Source: Humidesulfovibrio sp.
Lineage (GTDB): Bacteria > Desulfobacterota > Desulfovibrionia > Desulfovibrionales > Desulfovibrionaceae
Assembly (NCBI RefSeq): GCF_030689645.1
Contig: NZ_JAUYFU010000020.1
Span: 62,001-126,000 of the forward strand
Length of the DNA: 64,000 nt
Direction of reading: 5' to 3'
Shown: in pieces, positions 18,199 to 24,999 of the stretch
How the letters are laid out: each line of letters begins with the position of its first letter
Numbering within the stretch: the stretch's first letter is position 1
Translations under genes and position numbers: made by a program
Notes under the pieces: model-generated
What the model was told of the DNA's origin: nothing
Database searches by the model: none
The model's input: the letters and a program-made list of their open reading frames with translations, nothing else

Positions 18199-18235
18199 AA
18201 GGCCGCTTCGGGAAACCGGGGCGGCCTTCTTCTTT
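18199..18235 (+). terminator. Rho-independent terminator without an upstream gene
   Basis: AAGGCCGC and GCGGCCTT arms close around a short loop containing ATTCGG-like bases and are followed by CTTCTTT. Very similar in arm and loop sequence to the hairpin after the cytochrome P460 gene (18917-18952). Confidence 0.7.
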
Positions 18236-18352
18236 CTCGCGCGCCGGCAGACCGGACTTGTTGCGGGGCAACCGGTCCACGTTGACAATCCCCGCTAATG
18301 GCGTAGTGGGATTATAGCCCCCCTGCCTACAACCATTGCGGAGGAACGCCCC

Positions 18353-18901
18353 ATGAAGAAATCACTCTCAACGCTCCTTTCCGCTGCCGGGCTGTGCGCC
18401 CTGCTGCTGCCTGTTGCCCTCATGGCCGCCGACATGACCAAAATGCAGACGGGCATGGGCCATGCTGCCGGAACCGGAATGTCCATGATGCAGGGAGCCG
18501 ACGGCATGTCCCTGATGATGCACATCACCAAAACCGACCCGTACATGAAATGGGACCTGATGCCCGGCACCACAAGGATGCGCCAGGGCATGGAGCCCCA
18601 CGGCGCCCTGCAGAACGTCTACGTGAACAAGCTGGCCCTGAAGGCCATCAAGGACAAGGCTGGCATGCTGCCCGACGGGGCCATCATCGTGAAGGAGAAT
18701 TACGCGCCCGACGGCAAGCTCGGCGCCATCACGGTCATGAGCAAGAAGAAGGGCTACAACCCCGAGGCTGGCGACTACATGTGGCTCAAGTACGGGCCGG
18801 ACATGAAGATTCAGGCCGAGGGCAAGGCCGCCCCCTGCATCAAGTGCCACACCAAGGCCAAGGACAACGATTACGTTATGCTCGCCCCCCTCAAGAAGTA
18901 A
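18353..18901 (+). CDS. Cytochrome P460-like secreted haem protein
   Basis: 182 residues. A signal peptide (MKKSLSTLLSAAGLCALLLPVALMA, split here as a basic head, hydrophobic core and AMA-type cut site) directs it to the periplasm; a Met-rich linker follows. The mature part ends with the haem-attachment motif CIKCH about 20 residues from the C terminus, and KENY with the preceding region fits the cytochrome P460/YfiT-like beta fold. Proposed roles for such proteins are hydroxylamine/NO oxidation or detoxification; none is established in this context. GGAGGAA precedes the ATG. Apparently monocistronic, with terminators on both sides. Confidence 0.75.
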   Translation: MKKSLSTLLSAAGLCALLLPVALMAADMTKMQTGMGHAAGTGMSMMQGADGMSLMMHITKTDPYMKWDLMPGTTRMRQGMEPHGALQNVYVNKLALKAIKDKAGMLPDGAIIVKENYAPDGKLGAITVMSKKKGYNPEAGDYMWLKYGPDMKIQAEGKAAPCIKCHTKAKDNDYVMLAPLKK

Positions 18902-18916
18902 CCGCTAGAGGACAGA

Positions 18917-18952
18917 ATCAAAGGCCGCCTCGGACAAACCGGGGCGGCCTTA
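18917..18952 (+). terminator. Terminator between cytochrome P460 and EF-hand genes
   Basis: AAAGGCCGCC pairs with GGGCGGCCTT around an 11-13 base loop, followed by ATT. It lies between convergent genes and could serve both strands, although the T-tract is short either way. Confidence 0.7.
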
Positions 18953-18974
18953 TTCGTTGCATCAGACCACGCGC

Positions 18975-19439
18975 CTACTGGAAGCGAAAGAGCACGAATT
19001 CGGAAGCCTTCAGGCTGCCGTCCTTGTCCGCATCGGCCCTGACATAGTCAGCCCTGTGCTTGCGGGCGAAGTACTCGTCCAGGTCCTCGCGGCTCACATA
19101 GCCGTCGCCGCTCAGATCCAACTCCCTCGCCTTGATCGCTCCCTGGCCTTCAAAGCCCTTGACGCCTGCCTTTTTCAACTCCTCCGGGGTGAGGATGCCA
19201 TCGCGGTTCAAGTCCACGTCTCCGACGCGGAAGGGCGTTGCATCCGCCCGCTGTTTCTTCGCATAGGCCAGAACCTCGTCCAGGGTCACGCGGCCATCGC
19301 TGTCGGTATCCACATGATGAAAGGCCGTTCCGCCTGTCTGCGCAGGGGGAATAATCTGGGCCTGGACCGGGACGGCGAAAAGGGCGCACAGAAGCGCGGC
19401 CAGGGTTGCCTTGAAAACGGATGGGGCATTGAGGCGCAT
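18975..19439 (-). CDS. Secreted EF-hand calcium-binding protein
   Basis: 154 residues. The N terminus has a signal peptide ending in VPVQAQ. Four EF-hand-type loops follow: DTDSDGRVTLDE, DVNRDGILTPEE (read here as DVNLNRDG-like, Asp/Asn ligands present), DLSGDGYVSRED and DADKDGSLKASE. Expected to bind Ca2+ in the periplasm; no enzymatic domain is visible. The gene is 26 bases after the nitroreductase gene on the same strand, so it may be the third gene of a nupC-nitroreductase-EF-hand transcript. Confidence 0.8.
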   Translation of the reverse strand: MRLNAPSVFKATLAALLCALFAVPVQAQIIPPAQTGGTAFHHVDTDSDGRVTLDEVLAYAKKQRADATPFRVGDVDLNRDGILTPEELKKAGVKGFEGQGAIKARELDLSGDGYVSREDLDEYFARKHRADYVRADADKDGSLKASEFVLFRFQ

Positions 19440-19465
19440 GGGGGGTGGTCTCCGGTATTTGATGG

Positions 19466-20257
19466 TTAGAGGAAGCGCACGGGCGGGCGTTTGCGCTCCG
19501 GCAGGCGCTTGAAGCCGTACTTGGGGCGGCCAAGCATCAGCGCCCCGTAAATCTTATGGCTTTCCGGAATGCACAGGGCCGAGGCTATGGACTTGCGCCG
19601 CCCGGCTGCGTGGGTGAACAGTCCGGCCCAGCAGGTGCCAAGGCCTAATGCGTGGGCCGCCATTTCGAAATGGCAGAGGGCGATGACGCAGTTGCTGGTG
19701 TTGTCCATGCCGCCTTTGGGCGCGTGGGCCACCACAAGCTGCGGCGCGCCGCGCAGAATCAGGTCCGTGCCCTGGTCCCAGGCCGTGAGGTAGGGCATGA
19801 AATACGGCAAGCGGCGAAGGGATTTGGCCGTCAGGTCCACCAGAAGCACCATGAGGTCCGGATCTTCCACCACGATCCAGTTCACAGGCTGGGTGTTCAC
19901 GCCCGAGGGCGCATAGCGCGCGGTGTCGATGCAGCGGCGCACCAGCTCGCGTTCCACGGGCTTGTCGCGGAAGCGCCGCACGCTGCGCCGGGAGCGCAGG
20001 AACTGTTCCGCAGCTTCGGGTGAAATGTTCAGCGTTTCATCGAGGGGAATCAGGTCCTGGGCATGCTTGCCCGCCAGGGAAAGCGCCCCGGTAGGGCACA
20101 CTGCGACGCAGTGGCCGCAGAGGATGCAGCGCTCGGCGGCGTCCGCCGCCACCACGGGGAACTTGTCGGCCCCGCGTGTGAGCAGAAAGGCCGGGCACTC
20201 GCTGATGCACAGGCCGTCCTTGTTGCAGAGGGAAAGATCGATGTCGATATGGGCCAT
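19466..20257 (-). CDS. Nitroreductase family protein with N-terminal 2x[4Fe-4S] ferredoxin domain
   Basis: 263 residues. An N-terminal ferredoxin region has CNKDGLCISECP and CILCGHCVAVCP (within residues 11-55), then the FMN-binding nitroreductase fold begins with RSRRSVRRFRDKPV and TARYAPSGVNTQPV. Such fusions are common in anaerobes and would pass ferredoxin electrons to an FMN for reduction of an unknown substrate. AAGGAGG precedes the ATG. It starts 24 bases after the permease gene. Confidence 0.9.
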   Translation of the reverse strand: MAHIDIDLSLCNKDGLCISECPAFLLTRGADKFPVVAADAAERCILCGHCVAVCPTGALSLAGKHAQDLIPLDETLNISPEAAEQFLRSRRSVRRFRDKPVERELVRRCIDTARYAPSGVNTQPVNWIVVEDPDLMVLLVDLTAKSLRRLPYFMPYLTAWDQGTDLILRGAPQLVVAHAPKGGMDNTSNCVIALCHFEMAAHALGLGTCWAGLFTHAAGRRKSIASALCIPESHKIYGALMLGRPKYGFKRLPERKRPPVRFL

Positions 20258-20281
20258 GGCGTCCTCCTTGCTCCCTCCCTT

Positions 20282-21526
20282 CTACATGCCTGCGATGATC
20301 CCCACAACTGTTCCGGTCATGAGCGAGGCCAGCACCCCGGCGATGAGGGCGCGCATGCTCATGGCCGTGATCTCGCCGCGGCGCTCCGGGCACAGGGTGC
20401 CAAGCCCGGCGATGAGTATCCCCATGCTGCCGAAATTGGCGAAGCTGCACATGGCGTAGGTGAGGATGAGCCGCGTGTGGGCGGAGAGCGCATCGGGCGG
20501 CAGGGCGGCCATGTCCATGAACGCCAGAAATTCATTCAGGATGATCTTGGTTCCGATGAGCGCGCCAGCCGTGTGGGCCTCGGCCCAGGGGACGCCGATG
20601 AGCCAGGCCACGGGCGAAAGCAGAACTCCCAGGCCTCGCTCCAGGGTCACGGGAGCGCCGGCGATGTCTGGGAACAAGCCCAGGCCCAGGTTCGCCAGTT
20701 TCACCACGGCCACGAACACGATGAGCATTGCCACGATGCTCCAGAAAAGCTGGAGGCCCTCCCAGGTGCCCTGGCACAGGGCGTCCACGCTGCCGGAAGC
20801 TCCCGACTTGGGCATCTCGCGTCCCAGGGTGGGGGCGTTGTCCTCGGGCAGCATCAGGGCGGCCACCAGAAGCGCCGCCGGGGCGTGGATGATGCTGGCC
20901 GTGAGGATGTGGCCGAGGGCGTCGGGCACCACAGGGGCAAGAACCGAGGCGTAGAGCATGAGCATGGTGCCCGCGATGCAGCTCAGACCTGTGGCCATGA
21001 GGGCGAACAGTTCGCTACGGGTCATGGTGGCGAGGTACGGGCGGATCAAAAGCGGCGACTCGATCATGCCGAGGAAAATGCAGCCCGCCGCGCCCACGCC
21101 AAGGGCTCCGCCAATGCCCATGGTCTTTTCGAGCAGAAGAGAAAACAGGCGCACCACCCGCTGCAGGATGCCCCAGTAGAAGAAAAGCGAGGAGAGCGCC
21201 GCGATGACTATGACCAGCGGCAGGGCCTGGAAGGCCAGACTGAAGCTGAGGGCCGGGTTGGCCGGGCTGAAGGGCGCAGGCCCGCCGCCCACAAAGCCGA
21301 AAACGAAGGCCGTGCCCGCGCGGGTTGCCGTCTCCGCAGCCTGCACAATGGAGTTCAGGCCCATGAACAGGGCCTTGAAGGCTGGCACCTTGAGCACCAG
21401 CCCCGCGATGACGAACTGCAGGCCCAGCCCGGCGGCGATCATGCGCCAGGGAACGTTGCGGCGATTCTCGCTCAAAAGCCAGGCGGCAAAGATAAGACAG
21501 AAAAGGCCCAAGGCGCTGTGGATCAT
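20282..21526 (-). CDS. Concentrative nucleoside transporter, NupC family
   Basis: 414 residues from the ATG at 21526, which has GGGAG 5 bases upstream. Hydrophobic throughout. CNT-like features include GVGAAGCIFLGMIESPLLIRP (read in two parts, GVGAAGCIF and ESPLLIRPYL), SELFALMATGLSCIAGT, GTKIILNEFLAF and CSFANFGSMGILIAGLG. The family imports nucleosides with Na+ or H+ across the inner membrane. It probably leads a minus-strand operon with the nitroreductase gene. Substrate is assigned by family only. Confidence 0.85.
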   Translation of the reverse strand: MIHSALGLFCLIFAAWLLSENRRNVPWRMIAAGLGLQFVIAGLVLKVPAFKALFMGLNSIVQAAETATRAGTAFVFGFVGGGPAPFSPANPALSFSLAFQALPLVIVIAALSSLFFYWGILQRVVRLFSLLLEKTMGIGGALGVGAAGCIFLGMIESPLLIRPYLATMTRSELFALMATGLSCIAGTMLMLYASVLAPVVPDALGHILTASIIHAPAALLVAALMLPEDNAPTLGREMPKSGASGSVDALCQGTWEGLQLFWSIVAMLIVFVAVVKLANLGLGLFPDIAGAPVTLERGLGVLLSPVAWLIGVPWAEAHTAGALIGTKIILNEFLAFMDMAALPPDALSAHTRLILTYAMCSFANFGSMGILIAGLGTLCPERRGEITAMSMRALIAGVLASLMTGTVVGIIAGM

Positions 21527-21676
21527 GAACACTCCCGTACGCTGCGTAATGCGGCATACATGCGTGATTTTCCGCCGTTTGTGAAGAGGCGGACCCGCTC
21601 GCCGTTGACCCTTGGCCCTGGCGCAGGTATTCGTCGCCAAGGCGACACGCATGCGGCGAACGCCAAAGGAGCCCAA

Positions 21677-22513
21677 GTGACCAATACCGAACCCGGCCTG
21701 CTGCGCACGAGCCTGCGCTTCACTTGGCAATGCCTGGGCCAGATCAGCCTGTTGCGCGCCAGCGTGCTCTGGCCTGTCCTTGGCATCACCCTGTTGTGCG
21801 TCGGCTTGGCGGCCTTCGGCGTCACCCAGCACCTGGAAAACCCGAAACAGGCGGGGGTCTACTCGCCGCGCCTGTTCGCCTTCCTGTTTCTCCCGGCGGA
21901 GTTCCTCATCTACGACCTCATCCTGGGCAACCCGGAGCCGCGCCTCACCCTCAAAAGGCTCTGGCTGGACTGGCGCTTCGCCCGCTCCGCCTGGGCCTGG
22001 CTCAAGGCCGGGCTCGCCGTCGCCCTGCCGGGGGCCGCGCTGATGCTCGTGCTCATAGGCATCACGGTCGGGTTCTCCAAGGGCGCCAAGCCTTCCCTGC
22101 CGCAGGCGGGCGTGCTCGTGGCGGGCATTCTGGTCATCCTCAGCGCGACGGCGTACCTGCTTTTCCGGTTCTTCTACCTGAGCCTGGCCGTTGCCCGGCG
22201 CGAGCAAGAGCCCATGCGCACGGCCTTCCGCGAGACCAAAGGCCACTTGTGGCGAATCAGCTGGATGCTCTTCTGGCCTTACACGGCCATTCTGGGCGCA
22301 AGCATCGCCATGGAGCTTGTGGGGCCGCTCCTGGAACGCGAGATGGGGTTTGTGGGCCTCGCGCCCTGGTTCCTGCTGGACGCCTGCCTCACCGGATTTC
22401 TGTGCTGCCTGTCCGCTGCGGTGATGGCCTTCTCGTACCAGCGGCTGGGGCTTGAGGATTCGCCATCGTCCGGCCAGGATGCGGCGATGCCACAGCCCCC
22501 CCAGCACCCGTAA
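21677..22513 (+). CDS. Multi-spanning membrane protein of unknown function
   Basis: 278 residues from the GTG at 21677, with AAAGGAG 6 bases before it. About six hydrophobic segments are visible, including WPVLGITLLCVGLAAFGV, ALPGAALMLVLIGI and AGVLVAGILVILSATAYLL, with an Arg/Lys-rich cytoplasmic loop (RREQEPMRTAFRETKGH) and a Pro/Gln-rich C-terminal tail. I do not recognise a family. It is transcribed divergently from the nucleoside permease and stands alone. Confidence 0.65.
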   Translation: MTNTEPGLLRTSLRFTWQCLGQISLLRASVLWPVLGITLLCVGLAAFGVTQHLENPKQAGVYSPRLFAFLFLPAEFLIYDLILGNPEPRLTLKRLWLDWRFARSAWAWLKAGLAVALPGAALMLVLIGITVGFSKGAKPSLPQAGVLVAGILVILSATAYLLFRFFYLSLAVARREQEPMRTAFRETKGHLWRISWMLFWPYTAILGASIAMELVGPLLEREMGFVGLAPWFLLDACLTGFLCCLSAAVMAFSYQRLGLEDSPSSGQDAAMPQPPQHP

Positions 22514-22611
22514 GGGGACGCTGGAGGCTGTAGCCGCTTTGTTTGGCGCGCGCCTGCGGAAATCTTTCGGCTGTCGGCACGTTCGTCTTGGCCGAAAAAT
22601 ATGCCAAGCCC

Positions 22612-22654
22612 AAAAAAGAGCGGGCCGCCCGGCGAGGGGTTCACCGGACGGCCC
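22612..22654 (-). terminator. Rho-independent terminator of the 189-residue protein gene
   Basis: On the minus strand an 11-bp stem (arms at 22622-22632 and 22644-22654, one mismatch) is followed by a run of six T. It lies 31 bases after the stop of the minus-strand gene. Confidence 0.8.
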
Positions 22655-22685
22655 TTGGGGCATATATGGGGAAAGACGTTACTGC

Positions 22686-23255
22686 TTAGGCAACAAGAGT
22701 CTGTCCGTGTGAAATCTCCCTGCGCACGTCCTCAAGATCAATGACCACCGGGTCGATCATGCTGTGGCCGCCGCGTTCGCCCCAGGAATAGTCAGTGGCG
22801 AACTGGCCGTCGTACCGCACGTCATCCACGATGTAGAAGCCGTCCTCCTTGAGCAGGCGGTCCCAGCGGTGGACGAAGAACTCGAACTTGCTGGGGTCGA
22901 AGTCCGACACATTGGCCCAATGCCAGGTCAGGGAGCAGACCTCGTCATCATAGCCCATGAGGGCCAGGTAGCGCGCCTTGCTGTCCAGGTACATGCGGCG
23001 GCGCAGCAACACCGCAGCCTCCTTGATGGGCGCCGGGTCGAAGGAAATCTGTCGTCCGTCCGCCATTACCTCCACCATGGACTCGTCGCCGAGCTTCATG
23101 CCGCAGGTGCAGGTGTTGCCCTTGCGCCACCACTCCAGATACTTGCTCTTGTATATGCTGCGGCCCTCTTCGCGGATCTTCTGAGCGGTGGCCGAGGAGA
23201 CGGGGTGAAGGGCCAGATCGCAGCAACGGCCGGAGATGGTCAGGTTGAGATCCAT
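22686..23255 (-). CDS. Unknown soluble protein under a sigma-54 promoter
   Basis: 189 residues from the ATG at 23255, with GGAGGA 6 bases upstream. No signal peptide or membrane segment. It is mixed alpha/beta-looking, with cysteines at RCCD and NTCTCGMK and many aromatic/acidic residues (WHWANVSDFD, FFVHRWDRLL, YIVDDVRYDG). I do not recognise the family. It has its own -24/-12 promoter and terminator and is divergent from a sigma-54 activator, so it is very probably the dedicated target of that activator. The cysteine pairs could bind metal; this is speculation. Confidence 0.75.
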   Translation of the reverse strand: MDLNLTISGRCCDLALHPVSSATAQKIREEGRSIYKSKYLEWWRKGNTCTCGMKLGDESMVEVMADGRQISFDPAPIKEAAVLLRRRMYLDSKARYLALMGYDDEVCSLTWHWANVSDFDPSKFEFFVHRWDRLLKEDGFYIVDDVRYDGQFATDYSWGERGGHSMIDPVVIDLEDVRREISHGQTLVA

Positions 23256-23327
23256 GTGCGTCCTCCAGAGTGTTGAGTGCCGACTTGAGGGGGCGTTCAG
23301 TTGCGCCCGGTATTTGCCTGGATAAAA

Positions 23328-23343
23328 GCAAGTCCTGGGCCAA
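23328..23343 (-). promoter_or_regulatory. Sigma-54 promoter of the 189-residue protein gene
   Basis: On the minus strand TGGCCC, five bases, TTGC matches the -24/-12 consensus at all but one position, with ten bases between GG and GC. Predicted start near 23316, giving a leader of about 60 bases. Confidence 0.75.
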
Positions 23344-23403
23344 TCGCGTATCTGTTCGAATTTAAAGTGATTGTTTGCGCAGACGCGAAAAGCCATTTCC
23401 CGA

Positions 23404-23422
23404 CGGACGAATTTTGCGTCCG
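23404..23422. promoter_or_regulatory. Palindrome upstream of the sigma-54 promoter, candidate activator site
   Basis: CGGACGAATTTTGCGTCCG, an imperfect palindrome, lies about 63 bases upstream of the -24 element on the minus strand and 77 bases before the activator start. The same sequence (reverse complement, two differences) recurs at 24892-24910. Confidence 0.65.
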
Positions 23423-23498
23423 CCCCTCTTGACCTGCGCCCCTGGCGGAGGCAGATTCGAAACCAAGAGGCAGGCTCCAGGCCTCCGGAGGAACCACA

Positions 23499-24872
23499 GT
23501 GCATCACCCCCTGGGCAAACCCTTCCCATGCACCTCGCTCTGTTCGTTCATCATGGATTCCGTGGCCGACGGAATCTTCACCGTGGACCGCGAGTGGAAT
23601 ATAATTTTCTTCAGCCAAAGCGCCTCGGACATCGTCGGAATGAGCGCGGAGGCCGCCGTGGGCCGCAAGTGCTGGGAGGTCTTCCGCACCGAGGGCTGCA
23701 ACGAGCAGTGCGTGCTCAAGCAGTGCATCGCAGAGGACCGCAAGATCGTGGGCCGCGTCATGATTGTTGAGCGCGAGGACGGCACGCAAGTGGCGGTGAG
23801 CGTGAGCGCCGCGCCCCTCAAGGACCAGGCGGGCAACGTCATCGGCGGGGTGGAAAGCTTCCGCGACCTCTCCACGGCCCCAGGCAAGCGCAGCGTCGGC
23901 AAGCTGCCCAAGGGCTTCTATTCCCGCGATCCGGGCATGGCGGAGATCCTGCGCATTCTGCCTCAGGTGGCGGAAAGCGAGGCCACAGTGCTGCTCCTGG
24001 GAGAATCCGGCACGGGCAAGGAATTCTTCGCCCGCGCCATCCACGACCTTTCCCCGCGCCACAAGGGGCCCTTTGTGGCCGTGAACTGCGGCGCCCTGCC
24101 CGAGCATCTCATGGAGTCGGAGCTCTTCGGCTACAAGGCCGGAGCCTTCACCGACGCCCGGCGCGACAAGCCGGGCCGCTTCCAACTGGCCGATGGCGGC
24201 ACCATCCTCCTCGACGAGATAGGCGATCTGCCCCTGCCCCTGCAGGCCAAGATCCTGCGTGTGCTGCAGGAGCGCGTGTTCGAGCCCCTGGGCGGAGTCA
24301 CGGGCGTAGCGGCGGACGTGCGGGTCATTGCCGCCACCAACCGCGACCTGGAGCGCATGGTGACAGAAGGCGGCTTCCGCCAAGACCTATATTTCCGCCT
24401 CAACGTGGTGCGCATGACCCTGCCCCCGCTGCGCGAACGTCGGGGCGACATTCCCCCCCTGGTGGACGCCTCCCTCAAGCGCCGCAGCCTCACCGGCGGC
24501 AAAGACATTGAGGGGCTCTCGCAGGAGGCCATGCGCCTGCTCATGGCGCACCCCTTTCCGGGCAACATCCGCGAATTGGAAAACATCCTGGAATACGCCT
24601 GCATCCTCTGCCCCGGCGGACTCATTCAGGTGGAGCATCTGCCTGCGGACGTGCGCACCTGCGAGCATCCCGGCCCGCGACCGGCAGGATCCACCGCTCC
24701 CATGACCATGGAGGAGATCCGCCACCAGGCCGCAGTGGAGGCCGTGGAGCGCAACGGCGGCAACAGGAACGCCGCCTGCCGCGAACTGGGCATATCCAAG
24801 GACACACTGCGGCGCATCCTCAACCGGGCCGAGGACAATCCGCTGGACGTATCTAATCAGGTCTGGACCTAG
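23499..24872 (+). CDS. PAS-domain sigma-54 activator with GAFTDA loop
   Basis: 457 residues. The GTG at 23499 was chosen because GGAGGA precedes it by 6 bases. One PAS domain (residues ~15-125) contains a cysteine set [20 protein letters not shown] of the kind seen in redox/metal-sensing PAS domains. The AAA+ domain has Walker A GESGTGKE, but the sigma-54 contact loop reads GAFTDA (residues 215-220) instead of GAFTGA. Walker B is TILLDEIG. A Fis-type HTH ends the protein ([20 protein letters not shown]). It is divergent from the unknown 189-residue gene and flanked by matching palindromes. Confidence 0.9.
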   Translation: MHHPLGKPFPCTSLCSFIMDSVADGIFTVDREWNIIFFSQSASDIVGMSAEAAVGRKCWEVFRTEGCNEQCVLKQCIAEDRKIVGRVMIVEREDGTQVAVSVSAAPLKDQAGNVIGGVESFRDLSTAPGKRSVGKLPKGFYSRDPGMAEILRILPQVAESEATVLLLGESGTGKEFFARAIHDLSPRHKGPFVAVNCGALPEHLMESELFGYKAGAFTDARRDKPGRFQLADGGTILLDEIGDLPLPLQAKILRVLQERVFEPLGGVTGVAADVRVIAATNRDLERMVTEGGFRQDLYFRLNVVRMTLPPLRERRGDIPPLVDASLKRRSLTGGKDIEGLSQEAMRLLMAHPFPGNIRELENILEYACILCPGGLIQVEHLPADVRTCEHPGPRPAGSTAPMTMEEIRHQAAVEAVERNGGNRNAACRELGISKDTLRRILNRAEDNPLDVSNQVWT

Positions 24873-24891
24873 GGAAAGCGGGAAGGGGAAA

Positions 24892-24940
24892 CGGACGCAG
24901 ATTTCGTCCGCCCGGGGGCAAAAAACGCATAATTCGTCCG
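24892..24940. promoter_or_regulatory. Second palindrome plus half-site downstream of the activator gene
   Basis: CGGACGCAGATTTCGTCCG at 24892-24910 and a half-match ending ATTCGTCCG at 24925-24940 repeat the site upstream of the activator. They sit between two convergent stop codons, an unusual place for an operator; they may act at a distance or assist termination. Confidence 0.5.
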
Positions 24941-24999
24941 TGGGTGAAAACCGTCAGCCGGGCGACAGCGCTCTTTCGAAACAATTCCAAAAAAATCTG

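Larger units (their letters stand above)
17615..18352 (+). other. 738-base non-coding interval with a terminator, possible small RNA
   Basis: No credible protein gene on either strand. CCCCCTG (17614-17620) and CAGGGGG (17645-17651) could form a stop hairpin for flxA. TTGACA at 17654 has only a poor -10 (TATTTG after 16 bases). A six-codon reading frame with a strong ribosome site lies at 17728-17748. A rho-independent terminator at 18199-18235 has no gene in front of it. I looked for RNase P RNA, tmRNA, SRP RNA and tRNA signatures and saw none. A transcript of roughly 500 bases is plausible but unproven. Confidence 0.45.

Noticed and set aside
17615-18240. RNase P RNA, tmRNA, SRP RNA or tRNA in the non-coding interval
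   Set aside because: None of the conserved core sequences was found on either strand.
18282-18318. Promoter for cytochrome P460 from TTGACA and TATAGC
   Set aside because: The two boxes are about 25 bases apart, too far for a sigma-70 promoter.
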